Notes: generated by a model from the letters alone, not told the origin. DNA of 64,000 bases from Pedobacter foliorum (GCF_013266735.1 NZ_JABSNU010000013.1:101686-165685); one strand, 5' to 3'; counted from the stretch's first letter, positions 51,593-62,067 are shown. Made by a program: numbers and translations.

Positions 51593-52863
51593 TGTTGTAT
51601 TATTTATTCGAATATCTAAATCAGAATTATGATTTTCCCGGATTGAGGTTGTTTCAATACATCACTTTCCGTACCTCTTTGGCTGTGATTATTTCGCTGA
51701 TCATCACAACTGTTTATGGTAGAAGATTGATCAATTATCTGCAAAAAATGCAGGTAGGTGAAACGGTTAGAAACCTGGGTTTAGAAGGCCAGATGCAAAA
51801 ACAAGGTACGCCTACTATGGGGGGTATCATAATCTTGCTGGGTATTTTGGTGCCTACATTGTTATTTGCCAACCTTACTAATATTTATGTAATCCTGATG
51901 ATTGTAACCACAGTTTGGATGGGGGTTATTGGTTTTGTTGATGATTATATTAAGGTTTTTAGAAAAAATAAAGAAGGATTAGCAGGACGTTTTAAGATTG
52001 TTGGACAGGTTGGATTGGCACTTATTATTGGGTGGACAATGTACTTTAATCCTAATATTGTTGTAAGACAGACTGTTGATGAAGGTGCGAATGTAAAAGC
52101 AACAACCGGTATAGCTGCGAAGACTACTGCCCCAATGGTTTTAAGGCAAAAGGGCGAAAGTTTTTATTATACACAGGACGTTAAATCTACTATTACCAAT
52201 GTTCCTTTCTATAAAAATAACGAATTCGATTATGCTAAGGTGCTGAAGTTTTTAGGCCCTGGTTATGAGAAGTATGCCGTAATGGTTTTTCTGTTGTTTG
52301 TAGTGGTAATTGTAACTGCGGTATCTAATGGAGCTAATATTACGGATGGTATTGATGGGCTCGCAACGGGGACATCGGCTATTATAGGTTTAACCCTTGG
52401 TTTGTTGGCTTATGTATCTGGTAATACGGTGATTGCCGACTACCTCAACATCATGTATATCCCCAATTCGGGAGAGCTGATGATTTTTGCGGGTGCTTTT
52501 GTAGGTGCTTGCGTAGGCTTTTTATGGTATAACTCTTATCCTGCCCAGGTATTTATGGGAGATACAGGTAGTTTGGCTATTGGAGGTATCATCGCGGCTT
52601 TTGCCATCATGATTAGAAAAGAATTATTGATTCCAATTTTATGCGGAGTTTTTCTGGTAGAGAATATGTCTGTAATTATTCAGGTAAGCTACTTTAAGTA
52701 CACAAAAAGACGGTTTGGTGAAGGTAGAAGGGTATTCCTAATGTCGCCATTACACCATCATTACCAGAAGAAAGGATACCATGAGGCTAAAATCGTAACG
52801 CGCTTTTGGATCATTGGAATCTTGTTGGCCATCATCACTATAATCACTTTAAAACTGCGATAA
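51592..52863 (+). CDS. mraY: phospho-N-acetylmuramoyl-pentapeptide transferase
   Basis: A 423-residue integral membrane enzyme that makes lipid I from undecaprenyl phosphate. Signatures: KQGTPTMGGIIILLGILVP, GFVDDYIKVFRKNKEGL, NITDGIDGLATGTSAI and VFMGDTGSLAIGG, with the His-rich PLHHHYQKKG near the end. It is about 60 residues longer than the E. coli enzyme because of an insertion at about 150-220 (NVKATTGIAAKTTAPMVLRQ region), known in Bacteroidota. Start and stop are coupled with murE and murD. Confidence 0.97.
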   Translation: MLYYLFEYLNQNYDFPGLRLFQYITFRTSLAVIISLIITTVYGRRLINYLQKMQVGETVRNLGLEGQMQKQGTPTMGGIIILLGILVPTLLFANLTNIYVILMIVTTVWMGVIGFVDDYIKVFRKNKEGLAGRFKIVGQVGLALIIGWTMYFNPNIVVRQTVDEGANVKATTGIAAKTTAPMVLRQKGESFYYTQDVKSTITNVPFYKNNEFDYAKVLKFLGPGYEKYAVMVFLLFVVVIVTAVSNGANITDGIDGLATGTSAIIGLTLGLLAYVSGNTVIADYLNIMYIPNSGELMIFAGAFVGACVGFLWYNSYPAQVFMGDTGSLAIGGIIAAFAIMIRKELLIPILCGVFLVENMSVIIQVSYFKYTKRRFGEGRRVFLMSPLHHHYQKKGYHEAKIVTRFWIIGILLAIITIITLKLR

Positions 52864-54206
52864 TGGAAAAGGATAGAATTGTAATTCTTGGAGCAGGAGA
52901 GAGTGGGGTTGGAGCAGCAATGCTGGCGCAAAAACAGGGTTTTGATGTTTTTGTGTCTGATTTTGGGGCTATAGCAACGCAGTACAAAGAGATTCTGGAA
53001 GAACTGCGTATTGATTTTGAAGAGAAGCAACATACTGCTGAAAAAATATTGAACGCAGTTGAGGTGATCAAGAGTCCGGGGATACCTGATACAGCTCCAA
53101 TTATTAAGGAGATTAAGAAAAAGGGGATTCCTGTAGTTTCTGAAATTGAGTTTGCAAAAAGATATACCAATGCAAAAACAGTTTGTATTACCGGTTCAAA
53201 TGGTAAAACAACTACTACAATGCTTACTTATCATGCCCTGAAAAATGCGGGGATGAATGTAGGTTTGGCGGGTAATGTTGGACATAGCTTTGCGGCTTTG
53301 GTAGCCACAGCAGAATATGACTGGTATGTATTGGAGCTTTCGAGCTTTATGCTGGATGATATGCATGAGTTTAAGGCTGATATAGCAGTACTATTGAATA
53401 TTACACCTGATCATTTAGACAGGTACGATTATAAACTGGGTAATTATGCAGCTTCAAAAATGCGCATTACTCAAAATCAGACAGCAGATGATGTTTTCAT
53501 CTATTGCGCTGATGACCCTGAAACTTTAAAAGTTTTAAAGAATACGAACGTAAGTTCAAAAATGTATCCCTTCTCTATTCGTAAGAAAATTGAGAGCGGG
53601 GCATACTTGGAAAGCGATAACATACACATAAATATACACCTAAACGACGAACTAACCATGTCTATTTCAGAGTTAGCCCTTCAGGGCAAGCATAATATTT
53701 ACAACTCTATGGCTTCGGGCATAGTTGCCAAAGTATTAGACATTCGAAATACTTCCATCCGCGAGAGTATGGGAGATTTTAAGAATATTGAACACAGGTT
53801 AGAGCATGTGGCAAAGATTTCGGGTGTAGATTATATCAACGATTCTAAAGCTACTAACGTGAATTCTACCTGGTATGCTTTAGAGAGCGTAGGTACTGAC
53901 GTGATCCTGATTATGGGTGGTGTTGATAAAGGTAATGATTACAATATGCTTAAGGATATGGTACATCAGAAAGTGAAAGCTATTGTATGTTTAGGTAAAG
54001 ACAACAAGCGTATTCATGAAGCTTTTGAAGATGATGTAGAGATCATAGTGAATACTTTTTCTGCTCATGAAGCAGTACAGGTAGCTTATCACCTTGCTAA
54101 AAAAGGAGATACAGTATTGCTTTCGCCGGCATGTGCAAGCTTTGACTTGTTTAAAAATTACGAAGATAGAGGCAATCAATTTAAAACTGCTGTTAAAGAA
54201 TTGTAG
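52863..54206 (+). CDS. murD: UDP-MurNAc-L-Ala:D-Glu ligase
   Basis: A 447-residue Mur ligase. N-terminal Rossmann segment (RIVILGAGESGVGAAMLAQ), ATP site CITGSNGKTTTTM, and the substrate part with LNITPDHLDRYDYKLGNYA and KATNVNSTWYALES. Start set at ATG 52863, which shares a base with the mraY stop (TAATG); an upstream in-frame ATG lies within mraY. Confidence 0.97.
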   Translation: MEKDRIVILGAGESGVGAAMLAQKQGFDVFVSDFGAIATQYKEILEELRIDFEEKQHTAEKILNAVEVIKSPGIPDTAPIIKEIKKKGIPVVSEIEFAKRYTNAKTVCITGSNGKTTTTMLTYHALKNAGMNVGLAGNVGHSFAALVATAEYDWYVLELSSFMLDDMHEFKADIAVLLNITPDHLDRYDYKLGNYAASKMRITQNQTADDVFIYCADDPETLKVLKNTNVSSKMYPFSIRKKIESGAYLESDNIHINIHLNDELTMSISELALQGKHNIYNSMASGIVAKVLDIRNTSIRESMGDFKNIEHRLEHVAKISGVDYINDSKATNVNSTWYALESVGTDVILIMGGVDKGNDYNMLKDMVHQKVKAIVCLGKDNKRIHEAFEDDVEIIVNTFSAHEAVQVAYHLAKKGDTVLLSPACASFDLFKNYEDRGNQFKTAVKEL

Positions 54207-54209
54207 GTT

Positions 54210-55376
54210 ATGTTTGCAATGAATAAACTTCTGGACAAGACAAAAGGAGATCGCTGGATTTGGCTGATCATCATTTTGTTGTCGCTTATTTCCATTTTGG
54301 TAGTATACAGTTCTACCAGTACTTTGGCATTTAAGCGTGGTGTGGGGGTGGAAAAATTATTGCTTACCAAACACGTAATCTTTGTACTTATAGGTATAGC
54401 TATGATTTATATAGCCCACCTTTTGGATTATCGATATTACGCCGGAATCTCTAAAGTGTTGATGGTGATTACTATTCCATTACTGGTGTATACACTGATT
54501 TTTGGAGCAAACGTAAATGATGCTTCAAGGTGGGTGAAGATACCGGTGATTGGTTTAACATTTCAGACGTCCGATTTAGCTAAACTGGCCCTGATTACGT
54601 TTTTGGCGAGGATGCTGACCCGAAAACAGGAAAATATTAAGGATGTGAAGGAGGCATTTATTCCTATTATGGGCTCTGTTTGTGTGGTCTTTGTATTGAT
54701 TGCATGGGCAAATATGTCGACAGCTTTAATGCTATTTGGTGTAAGCATTTTGTTGTTGATTATTGGTCGTATCAGTATTAAGCAGATCATGATGGTGTGT
54801 GCCGGAGGTTTTGTGCTTTTACTTTTTGTAGCCTTTTTAGGTCCACGTAGAGAAGTGTATAAATCTCGTATCGAGACTTACATGCACCCGGAACGTCAGA
54901 ATTCGGATAAAACATTCCAGTCCGACCACTCAAAAATTGCACTGGCCTCGGGTGGTGTGTTTGGTAAAGGACCTGGAAATAGTATTGAAAAGAACTTTTT
55001 GCCTCACCCTTATTCCGATTTTGTTTTTGCAATGATTATTGAAGAATATGGAACTATTGGAGGGATAATTGTAATGTCATTGTATCTGGTATTGCTTTAT
55101 CGATGTATAAAGATTGTAACCCGAGCGCCCAAAGCATTTGGGGCACTACTGGCAGCAGGATTAAGTTTTAGTTTAACCATACAGGCCTTTGCAAATATGG
55201 CTGTAGCAGTTGGTTTGGGGCCGGTTACCGGTGTTCCTTTGCCGTTGGTAAGTATGGGAGGAACCTCTTTGTTATTTACAAGTATTGCATTTGGTATAAT
55301 ATTGAGTGTGAGTAAGGATGTTGAAGAGAATAGTAATAAGAAAGTAATTGTAGGTGAAATACCCGCAATGGCATAA
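54210..55376 (+). CDS. ftsW: cell-division lipid II polymerase FtsW
   Basis: A 388-residue SEDS-family membrane protein, partner of FtsI in septal peptidoglycan synthesis. Ten helices, with ISILVVYSSTSTLAFKRGVG, DASRWVKIPVIGLTFQTSDL and the family ending GVPLPLVSMGGTSLLF. The catalytic-site region ALASGGVFGKGPGNSIEKNF is in place. Starts at ATG 54210; ATG 54219 is an alternative. Three bases after the murD stop. Confidence 0.96.
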   Translation: MFAMNKLLDKTKGDRWIWLIIILLSLISILVVYSSTSTLAFKRGVGVEKLLLTKHVIFVLIGIAMIYIAHLLDYRYYAGISKVLMVITIPLLVYTLIFGANVNDASRWVKIPVIGLTFQTSDLAKLALITFLARMLTRKQENIKDVKEAFIPIMGSVCVVFVLIAWANMSTALMLFGVSILLLIIGRISIKQIMMVCAGGFVLLLFVAFLGPRREVYKSRIETYMHPERQNSDKTFQSDHSKIALASGGVFGKGPGNSIEKNFLPHPYSDFVFAMIIEEYGTIGGIIVMSLYLVLLYRCIKIVTRAPKAFGALLAAGLSFSLTIQAFANMAVAVGLGPVTGVPLPLVSMGGTSLLFTSIAFGIILSVSKDVEENSNKKVIVGEIPAMA

Positions 55377-55382
55377 TATAAG

Positions 55383-56501
55383 ATGATGAAACCAACAAGA
55401 GTAATTATTTCAGGTGGCGGTACTGGCGGACATATTTTTCCGGCCATATCTATTGCCAATGCGCTAAAGCGTATGGAGCCCGAGTGCGAAATATTATTTG
55501 TTGGCGCTACTGGCAGAATGGAAATGGAAAAAGTTCCTGCTGCCGGATATAAAATTGTCGGTTTAAATATTAGTGGTATTCAAAGGGGATCTATTATTAA
55601 GAATCTTGGTTTGCCATTTAAGCTTTTAGGAAGTGTGAGAAAGGCAATGCAGCTGATCTCAGAATTTAAACCAGATGTAGTTGTTGGGGTTGGGGGCTAC
55701 GCATCCGGACCAATATTATACGCTGCATCATTAAAAAATATTCCTTATCTGATACAAGAGCAAAACTCTTATGCAGGTATAACTAATAAATGGTTGGGTA
55801 AAAAGGCTGCTAAAGTTTGTGTGGCTTTTGACAACATGGATCAGTTTTTCCCTGCTGCCAATATATTGAAAACTGGGAATCCGGTAAGGAAAGATGTTGT
55901 CGATATTTTAAATAAGCATCATGCAGGAGCAGAATTGCTAAAGCTTGATCCGCTTAAGAAAACAATATTAGTTACAGGCGGTAGTTTAGGCGCCGGTACA
56001 TTAAATAAAAGCATTGAAAAGCACTTGCCGGAAATACTGAAGGAAGATGTGCAGGTAATATGGCAAACAGGTAAGTTCTATTATAAAGGAATTGTTGAAC
56101 GTTTAGGTTTAAATTTTCATCCAAACGTGCGAATTCTGGAATTCCTGAATAAGATGGATATGGCTTATGCAGCGGCTGATGTGATTATATCAAGAGCTGG
56201 TGCTGGCACTATTGCAGAATTGTGTTTGATTAAGAAACCTGTTATTCTGGTTCCTTCGCCAAATGTTGCTGAAGATCATCAAACTAAAAATGCTTTGGCT
56301 TTAGTGAAAAACAATGCCGCACTTTTAATTGCAGATCGCTCTGCCGAAGATACACTGGTTCCAGAAGCTTTGGCCTTATTAAAGGACAAGGATAGAAGTA
56401 AGGTTTTCTCTGAGAATATTGGTCAGATGGCTTTACCTGATGCCGATAATCTGATTGCACAACAGGTTTTAAATTTAGCTGGAAAGGGAGGGCATAAATA
56501 A
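55383..56501 (+). CDS. murG: lipid II synthase (GlcNAc transferase) MurG
   Basis: A 372-residue GT28 enzyme that adds GlcNAc to lipid I at the inner membrane. Signatures: ISGGGTGGHIFPAISIANAL, VVGVGGYASGPILYAA, LIQEQNSYAGITNKWLG and the nucleotide-binding SRAGAGTIAELCLIKKPVIL. Two ATGs stand in tandem (55383 and 55386), either may be used. Stop overlaps murC. Confidence 0.97.
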   Translation: MMKPTRVIISGGGTGGHIFPAISIANALKRMEPECEILFVGATGRMEMEKVPAAGYKIVGLNISGIQRGSIIKNLGLPFKLLGSVRKAMQLISEFKPDVVVGVGGYASGPILYAASLKNIPYLIQEQNSYAGITNKWLGKKAAKVCVAFDNMDQFFPAANILKTGNPVRKDVVDILNKHHAGAELLKLDPLKKTILVTGGSLGAGTLNKSIEKHLPEILKEDVQVIWQTGKFYYKGIVERLGLNFHPNVRILEFLNKMDMAYAAADVIISRAGAGTIAELCLIKKPVILVPSPNVAEDHQTKNALALVKNNAALLIADRSAEDTLVPEALALLKDKDRSKVFSENIGQMALPDADNLIAQQVLNLAGKGGHK

Positions 56502-57856
56502 TGGAACTGGACAATATAAAAAGAGTTTATTTTGTGGGTATTGGTGGAATTGGAATGAGTGCACTTGCTCGCTATTTTGTAAAGAGAAAGTGTATTGTGT
56601 GCGGTTATGACAAGACAAAAACCAATCTTACGACAGCTCTTGAGCAAGAAGGAGTCTTAATATCTTATGTAGATAATGAAGACACTTTGCCTAATTGCTT
56701 TACTATAGATGATAAAGAAACGCTAGTTGTTTATACGCCTGCTATACCTAAGAATTCTCAAATATTGAATTACTTTAAAGGGCATGGTTTTAAGCTTAAA
56801 AAACGCTCCGAGGTTTTGGGTATCATCAGTAAGGGTCAGTTTTGTATTGCTGTTGCCGGTACGCATGGTAAAACCACTACTTCATCTGTAGTAGCTCATA
56901 TTTTAACAGATACGGGGTATGGCTGTACTGCCTTTTTAGGAGGGATAGCTACCAATTATAACAGTAACTTTTTAATTGGTAGTAATAATGTAGTAGTTGT
57001 TGAGGCTGATGAGTATGATCGTTCATTCCTGACATTACATCCAGACATTTCCGTGATCACTTCTATGGATGCAGATCATTTGGATATTTATGGTGATGCT
57101 TCACAATTGCAGGAATCGTTTAAATTGTTTGCCGGTCAGCTAAAACCTGAGGGAACACTGTTTGCGAAAAAAGGTTTGCCATTATCAGGTGCTATAAGCT
57201 ATAGCGCAGATCTGGATTCACAGGTTAAGGCGCAAAACATCAGGGTAGAGAATGCAAGTTTTGTGTTCGATTATAGTGATGGTGAGCATTTGATAGAAGG
57301 AATCAGTCTGATGCTTCCTGGAAAACATAATGTAGAAAATACGGTGGCTGCAATTGCAGTTGCTTTGAAACTAGGGATTGATCCTGAAAAAATAAAAACT
57401 GCTGTAGGTAATTTTAAAGGTGTAAAGAGAAGATTTGAGTATATCGTAAATTCTCCGGAGCATATTTATATAGATGATTATGCGCATCATCCTGAAGAAT
57501 TAAGAGCCTGCTTTAATGCAGTAAGACAATTGTATCCTGACAAGAAGCTAACTGTGATCTTTCAGCCGCATTTGTTTACCCGTACCCGCGACTTTGCAGA
57601 TGATTTTGCGAAAGTTTTAAGCACAGCGGATGATTTGGTACTGTTAGAAATTTATCCTGCCAGGGAATTGCCGCTGGAAGGGATTAATTCGCAGTATTTG
57701 TTGGATAAGATCTCCTTGAATAACAAAGAGATATGTGGAAAAGATTTAGTTGTGCAACGCATAAAGAACAAACAGCCTGAGTTACTTTTAACTGTAGGTG
57801 CTGGAGATATAGATACATTGATACAACCATTAAAAACTCTGTTAACGAATGCTTAA
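56501..57856 (+). CDS. murC: UDP-MurNAc:L-Ala ligase
   Basis: A 451-residue Mur ligase that attaches the first L-alanine. Start segment VYFVGIGGIGMSALARYFVK, ATP site AVAGTHGKTTTSSVVAH, VVVEADEYDRSFLTLHPD and the metal/substrate motifs YIDDYAHHPEEL and IFQPHLFTRTRDF are all in place. Overlaps murG by one base and ftsQ by eight. Confidence 0.97.
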   Translation: MELDNIKRVYFVGIGGIGMSALARYFVKRKCIVCGYDKTKTNLTTALEQEGVLISYVDNEDTLPNCFTIDDKETLVVYTPAIPKNSQILNYFKGHGFKLKKRSEVLGIISKGQFCIAVAGTHGKTTTSSVVAHILTDTGYGCTAFLGGIATNYNSNFLIGSNNVVVVEADEYDRSFLTLHPDISVITSMDADHLDIYGDASQLQESFKLFAGQLKPEGTLFAKKGLPLSGAISYSADLDSQVKAQNIRVENASFVFDYSDGEHLIEGISLMLPGKHNVENTVAAIAVALKLGIDPEKIKTAVGNFKGVKRRFEYIVNSPEHIYIDDYAHHPEELRACFNAVRQLYPDKKLTVIFQPHLFTRTRDFADDFAKVLSTADDLVLLEIYPARELPLEGINSQYLLDKISLNNKEICGKDLVVQRIKNKQPELLLTVGAGDIDTLIQPLKTLLTNA

Positions 57857-58733
57857 GGGAATAGATTGGAGATCGGTATTTAAAGGTTTTGCCTGGATAG
57901 TTAGTCTGGCCGGAATCATAGTGCTCATGAGTTTTGTGAGCATTAAGAAAAATACTGTGACTTGTACCAATATTAAAATCTTAATTCCTGGAGCGGATAA
58001 TTTTATTGAGCGAGAAGAAGTAGACGCAATTTTAAAGCAGAGTCAGGGAGTATTGATCGGACAGAAATTAGAGCAGATCAATCTCGAACAGATAGAGCAA
58101 AAATTAAAAGCTAATCCTTATATCGCTTTTGCAACTGTCTATGCTGATATGAATGGTGTAATTCATATTAATGTGAAGCAGCGTCAGCCGATATTAAGGA
58201 TAATAAATGCTAGTGATCAGGATTTCTATATTGATAGAAATGGACTGAAAATGCCGATTTCTCCAAACTTTACCGCCAGTGTATTGGTGGCTAATGGAAG
58301 GATACTGGAAAGCTTTAGTGGTAAGGTTGATACTTTAATTACTAAGCTGGCGAAAGATTTATATAAAACGGCATTCTACATAGAGCAGGATACGCTGTGG
58401 GATGCGCAGATTGAACAATTGGTTGTAAATGATAAGAATGATATTGAATTGGTGCCAAGAGTAGGTAATCAGCGGATCATTTTGGGAAGTGCGGATTCTT
58501 TGGAAGTTAAGATGAGGAACTTGCGGGCTTTTTACAACAAGGCAATGCCTAAGGTGGGATGGGACACTTATAAAACCATCAATATAAAATATACCAACCA
58601 GGTTGTTTGCGAAAAGAACAAGGTTGATTCTTTAACGGGGGGAGCTAAAGCGGGTTTAGATTCCACGAATAAGAAGCCGATAGATACGATGGTACGTGAA
58701 GAGATGCCGGATGAACTAAAAGAAGACAATTAA
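57849..58733 (+). CDS. ftsQ: cell-division protein FtsQ
   Basis: A 294-residue bitopic protein: N-terminal membrane helix (FAWIVSLAGIIVLMSFVSI), a POTRA-like part (CTNIKILIPGADNFIEREEV, then LEQIEQKLKANPYIAFATVY) and a beta domain ending with the TINIKYTNQVVCEK strand. It links the divisome's early and late parts. Sequence drift is high, but position between murC and ftsA and the fold fit FtsQ. Confidence 0.92.
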   Translation: MLKGIDWRSVFKGFAWIVSLAGIIVLMSFVSIKKNTVTCTNIKILIPGADNFIEREEVDAILKQSQGVLIGQKLEQINLEQIEQKLKANPYIAFATVYADMNGVIHINVKQRQPILRIINASDQDFYIDRNGLKMPISPNFTASVLVANGRILESFSGKVDTLITKLAKDLYKTAFYIEQDTLWDAQIEQLVVNDKNDIELVPRVGNQRIILGSADSLEVKMRNLRAFYNKAMPKVGWDTYKTINIKYTNQVVCEKNKVDSLTGGAKAGLDSTNKKPIDTMVREEMPDELKEDN

Positions 58734-58784
58734 TACAGATACCAGGAAAAACAAGAATAAAAAACTCAACAAATCAATATAGTT

Positions 58785-60143
58785 ATGGGCAAAGAAAAAT
58801 TAACCACTCAGTCTCCAATTGTAGTAGGATTGGATATTGGTACTACTAAGATCTGTGTGATCGTTGGTCGCAGAACACAACACGGAAAAATAGAAGTATT
58901 AGGTATAGGAAAAGCAGAATCCGCAGGGGTAACACGTGGTGTGGTATCCAATATCCAAAAAACAGTTCAGGGGATATCTCAGGCGGTGGAACTTGCAAGT
59001 GGGCAATCGAACGTCGAAATCCGCGTTGTTAATGTAGGTATCGCTGGCCAGCATATCAAAAGTTTACAGCACCGAGGTATTTTGACCAGGAGAGAGTTAA
59101 ATAATGAGATAGGGAAGAAAGATATTGACAAATTAATTGATGATATGTTCAAACTGGTTATGCCCCCAGGAGAAGAAATCATTCATGTTTTGCCACAAGA
59201 GTTTACTATCGACAATGAGCCAGGTATTAAAGATCCTATTGGAATGGCAGGAGTGCGTTTGGAAGCAAACTTCCACATCATTTCTGGTCAGGTTACTGCG
59301 GTAAAAAATATAATGAGGTGTGTAACCAATGCAGGTTTACAAACTCAGGAATTAATACTGGAGCCATTAGCTTCTTCTGAATCGGTGTTGAGCGACGAAG
59401 AGAAAGAAGCAGGTGTTGCTTTAGTTGATATAGGTGGTGGTACTACCGATATTGCAATTTTCCACGAAGGAATTATCCGTCATACTGCTGTTATTCCTTT
59501 TGGAGGTAATAGCGTAACGGAAGATATCAGAGAGGGATGTTCTGTGATGAGAAATCAGGCAGAGTTGTTGAAAACCCGTTTTGGTTCTGCACTTGCTGAA
59601 GAAAATAAAGAGAACGAGATTATTTGTGTTCCGGGATTAAGAGGAAGAGAACCTAAAGAGATTTCTGTGAAAAATCTTGCTTATGTAATCCAGGCCCGTA
59701 TGGAGGAAATCATTGAGCATGTTTATTACGAAATCAAATCTTCAGGATATGAGAAAAAACTAATCGGAGGAGTAGTGATTACAGGTGGTGGTGCTTTGTT
59801 GAAGCACTTGTCGCAGTTGGTAGAATATGTAACCGGATTAGATTGCCGCGTTGGATATCCAAATGAGCATTTGTCTAAATATGAAGACATGCCTAAAACC
59901 ATCTACGATGATTTGAAAAGCCCAATGTATGCTACCAGTGTTGGTTTGTTGATTAAAGGAATTCAAAAAGCTGAGGAGCTACTTGAAGAAATGAAGCAGC
60001 CGGGAGTATTTGTAGAGCGACCAAAAGATAAAGAGAAAGTGAAGCGTTCAGGTGGCGGATTGTTTGATAAACTCCTTGCAAAAACAAAGGATTTCATCAA
60101 AGACGACATGAATGTAAGTGATGAAGATTATATAAAGCCGTAA
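58785..60143 (+). CDS. ftsA: cell-division protein FtsA
   Basis: A 452-residue actin-like protein that anchors FtsZ to the membrane. Seen: IVVGLDIGTTKICVIVG at the start, ALVDIGGGTTDIAIF, GVVITGGGALLKHLSQLVEY and the C-terminal amphipathic helix-like GGGLFDKLLAKTKDFIKDDM. Followed by 130 bases of AT-rich spacer with a likely transcript-control region and then ftsZ. Confidence 0.97.
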   Translation: MGKEKLTTQSPIVVGLDIGTTKICVIVGRRTQHGKIEVLGIGKAESAGVTRGVVSNIQKTVQGISQAVELASGQSNVEIRVVNVGIAGQHIKSLQHRGILTRRELNNEIGKKDIDKLIDDMFKLVMPPGEEIIHVLPQEFTIDNEPGIKDPIGMAGVRLEANFHIISGQVTAVKNIMRCVTNAGLQTQELILEPLASSESVLSDEEKEAGVALVDIGGGTTDIAIFHEGIIRHTAVIPFGGNSVTEDIREGCSVMRNQAELLKTRFGSALAEENKENEIICVPGLRGREPKEISVKNLAYVIQARMEEIIEHVYYEIKSSGYEKKLIGGVVITGGGALLKHLSQLVEYVTGLDCRVGYPNEHLSKYEDMPKTIYDDLKSPMYATSVGLLIKGIQKAEELLEEMKQPGVFVERPKDKEKVKRSGGGLFDKLLAKTKDFIKDDMNVSDEDYIKP

Positions 60144-60272
60144 TATTTTTCAACAAAACACGATTTTTCCACATTCTTAACAGTTGTGGAAAACGCCTGT
60201 TAAAAAAGTGTTAATATTACATAGAGAGATGAACAGGAAAAACGAATTTTTAAATAACTGATTCATAAAGAT

Positions 60273-61907
60273 ATGCAGTTTGAAATGTTAAAAGATAAGT
60301 CGTCAATCATCAAGGTAATTGGTGTTGGTGGCGGTGGAGGTAATGCGGTAAACCATATGTACCGTTCTGGAATTACAGGTGTAGACTTTATCATTTGTAA
60401 TACTGATGCTCAGGCTTTGGAGTTTAGTCCTATTCCTAATAAGGTTCAACTTGGTGCAAGTTTAACTGAAGGCATGGGAGCGGGCTCAATCCCTGAAGTT
60501 GGTAAAAATTCAGCCATAGAGAATATTGATGATATTAAGCAGATGTTGGGCAGCACTACAAAAATGTTGTTCATCACGGCGGGAATGGGTGGAGGTACCG
60601 GAACAGGAGCCAGTCCAATCATTGCCAAAGCTGCTAAAGAATTAGATATTTTAACGGTAGCAATCATAACTACTCCTTTTGCCTTTGAAGGTAAAAGACG
60701 TAAAATGCAAGCTAACGATGGTTTGGATGAACTGAAAAAATATGTAGATTCTTACCTTGTTATTTCTAACGACAGGTTGCGTGAAATATTCGGTAACCTT
60801 ACTTTAGGTTCAGCATTTGCCCAAGCGGATGATATTTTAACAACTGCGGCAAAAGGAATTGCGGAGATTATAACTGTACCAGGATATATCAACGTGGATT
60901 TTAAAGATGTGCGTACTGTTATGAAAGACAGTGGTGTATCTATAATGGGTAGTTTTGCATGCGAAGGCGAAAACAGAGCATTAAATGCTGTTGAAGGCGC
61001 TTTAGCTTCTCCATTGTTGAAAGACAATGAGATTGAAGGTGCAAGATATATCTTATTAAATATTAGTTCCGGAGTACAGGAAGTAACAATGGATGAGGTT
61101 ACTATCATCACTGATTACATCCAGGAAAAAGCAGGTCTTTCTGCTGATTTGATCTGGGGTAACTGTATTGATGAGAACCTTGGCGAAAGATTATCAGTAA
61201 CTATTATTGCTACTGGTTTCCAAACGAAAGAACAGCGCGAAGAGGATAAAAAGAACGTTAAAAAGATCTCTTTATTAACCCCTGAAGAAGCGCCTATGGT
61301 GCGTCCGGTAGAGCCTGTTAACTCTTTCATACAGCCTAAGGCTGAGGTTCCTTCTGAGGAACCAGTAATGAGAGCTAAAGAAGAAATAAAGCAATCTGAT
61401 CTTTTCGGCGATTTGTTTAATATCAACAAAGCCAGAAAAGTTGATGAGCCTGAAAATACAATCGTAAGACATACCTTAATTGAAGAAGAGCCTATTCAGG
61501 AAACTCATCAAGAGTCTTCAGGCTTTGAATTCGAAATTAAGCTTGCCGAAACAGATTTTGTATTTGAAACCCCTGCATCTGTTTTCAATAACGATGTTGA
61601 ACCTCATAGAGAAGAAGTTCATGAAGCAGGAGCTGATGATGACAAAAACGATGAATCAATAGAAGATCAGCTTAAAAAATCAAAAGAGAGAATCTTAAGA
61701 TTAAAAGATCTTAGTATGAAATTAAGAACCAGCAATGGTTTGCAAGAGTTAGAGAATGAGCCGGCTTATAAACGTAAGCAAATGCAATTACAGCAGGTTC
61801 AGCACTCATCTGAATCTCAGGTTTCAAGATTTACTTTAAGTAATGATGAAGACGGATCAACTGAAATCAGACCTAATAACTCCTTCCTTCACGATAATGT
61901 TGATTAA
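60273..61907 (+). CDS. ftsZ: cell-division GTPase FtsZ
   Basis: A 544-residue tubulin-like GTPase that forms the Z ring. The nucleotide site is GVGGGGGNAVNHMYRSGITG, the tubulin signature is GMGGGTGTGASP, and the T7 region is SADLIWGNCIDENLGE. The C-terminal linker from about 320 is long (about 200 residues, Glu/Lys-rich), and the tail ends RPNNSFLHDNVD, as in other Sphingobacteriaceae. It ends the dcw cluster with a terminator. Confidence 0.97.
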   Translation: MQFEMLKDKSSIIKVIGVGGGGGNAVNHMYRSGITGVDFIICNTDAQALEFSPIPNKVQLGASLTEGMGAGSIPEVGKNSAIENIDDIKQMLGSTTKMLFITAGMGGGTGTGASPIIAKAAKELDILTVAIITTPFAFEGKRRKMQANDGLDELKKYVDSYLVISNDRLREIFGNLTLGSAFAQADDILTTAAKGIAEIITVPGYINVDFKDVRTVMKDSGVSIMGSFACEGENRALNAVEGALASPLLKDNEIEGARYILLNISSGVQEVTMDEVTIITDYIQEKAGLSADLIWGNCIDENLGERLSVTIIATGFQTKEQREEDKKNVKKISLLTPEEAPMVRPVEPVNSFIQPKAEVPSEEPVMRAKEEIKQSDLFGDLFNINKARKVDEPENTIVRHTLIEEEPIQETHQESSGFEFEIKLAETDFVFETPASVFNNDVEPHREEVHEAGADDDKNDESIEDQLKKSKERILRLKDLSMKLRTSNGLQELENEPAYKRKQMQLQQVQHSSESQVSRFTLSNDEDGSTEIRPNNSFLHDNVD

Positions 61908-61926
61908 TTATTAACACATAAAAAAT

Positions 61927-61962
61927 AAAAAGCCTTAGCAATAAATATGTTAGGGCTTTTTT
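61927..61962 (+). terminator. intrinsic terminator after ftsZ
   Basis: aaaagcc (61927-61933) pairs with ggctttt (61954-61960), extended by imperfect pairing of ttagca with tgttag, and is followed by a T run. Confidence 0.75.
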
Positions 61963-62001
61963 GGCATAATAATAGCTTATTGGCCTCGGTATATGCTGAT
62001 G

Positions 62002-62032
62002 TTGCGTATCAGTCATATTAATCTTAAATTTG
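62002..62032 (+). promoter_or_regulatory. promoter of the alpha-oxoamine synthase gene
   Basis: TTG (62002-62004), 20 bases, then TAAATTTG (62025-62032), a full match to the Bacteroidota promoter pattern. Start expected near 62039, about 29 bases before the TTG start codon. Confidence 0.65.
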
Positions 62033-62067
62033 CAAAAAAAAAATAAAAGAACTTAATACATATAACA

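Noticed and set aside
52806..52862. Longer start for murD at 52806
   Set aside because: It would overlap the end of mraY by 58 bases and adds a non-conserved peptide; the TAATG overlap at 52863 is the normal arrangement.
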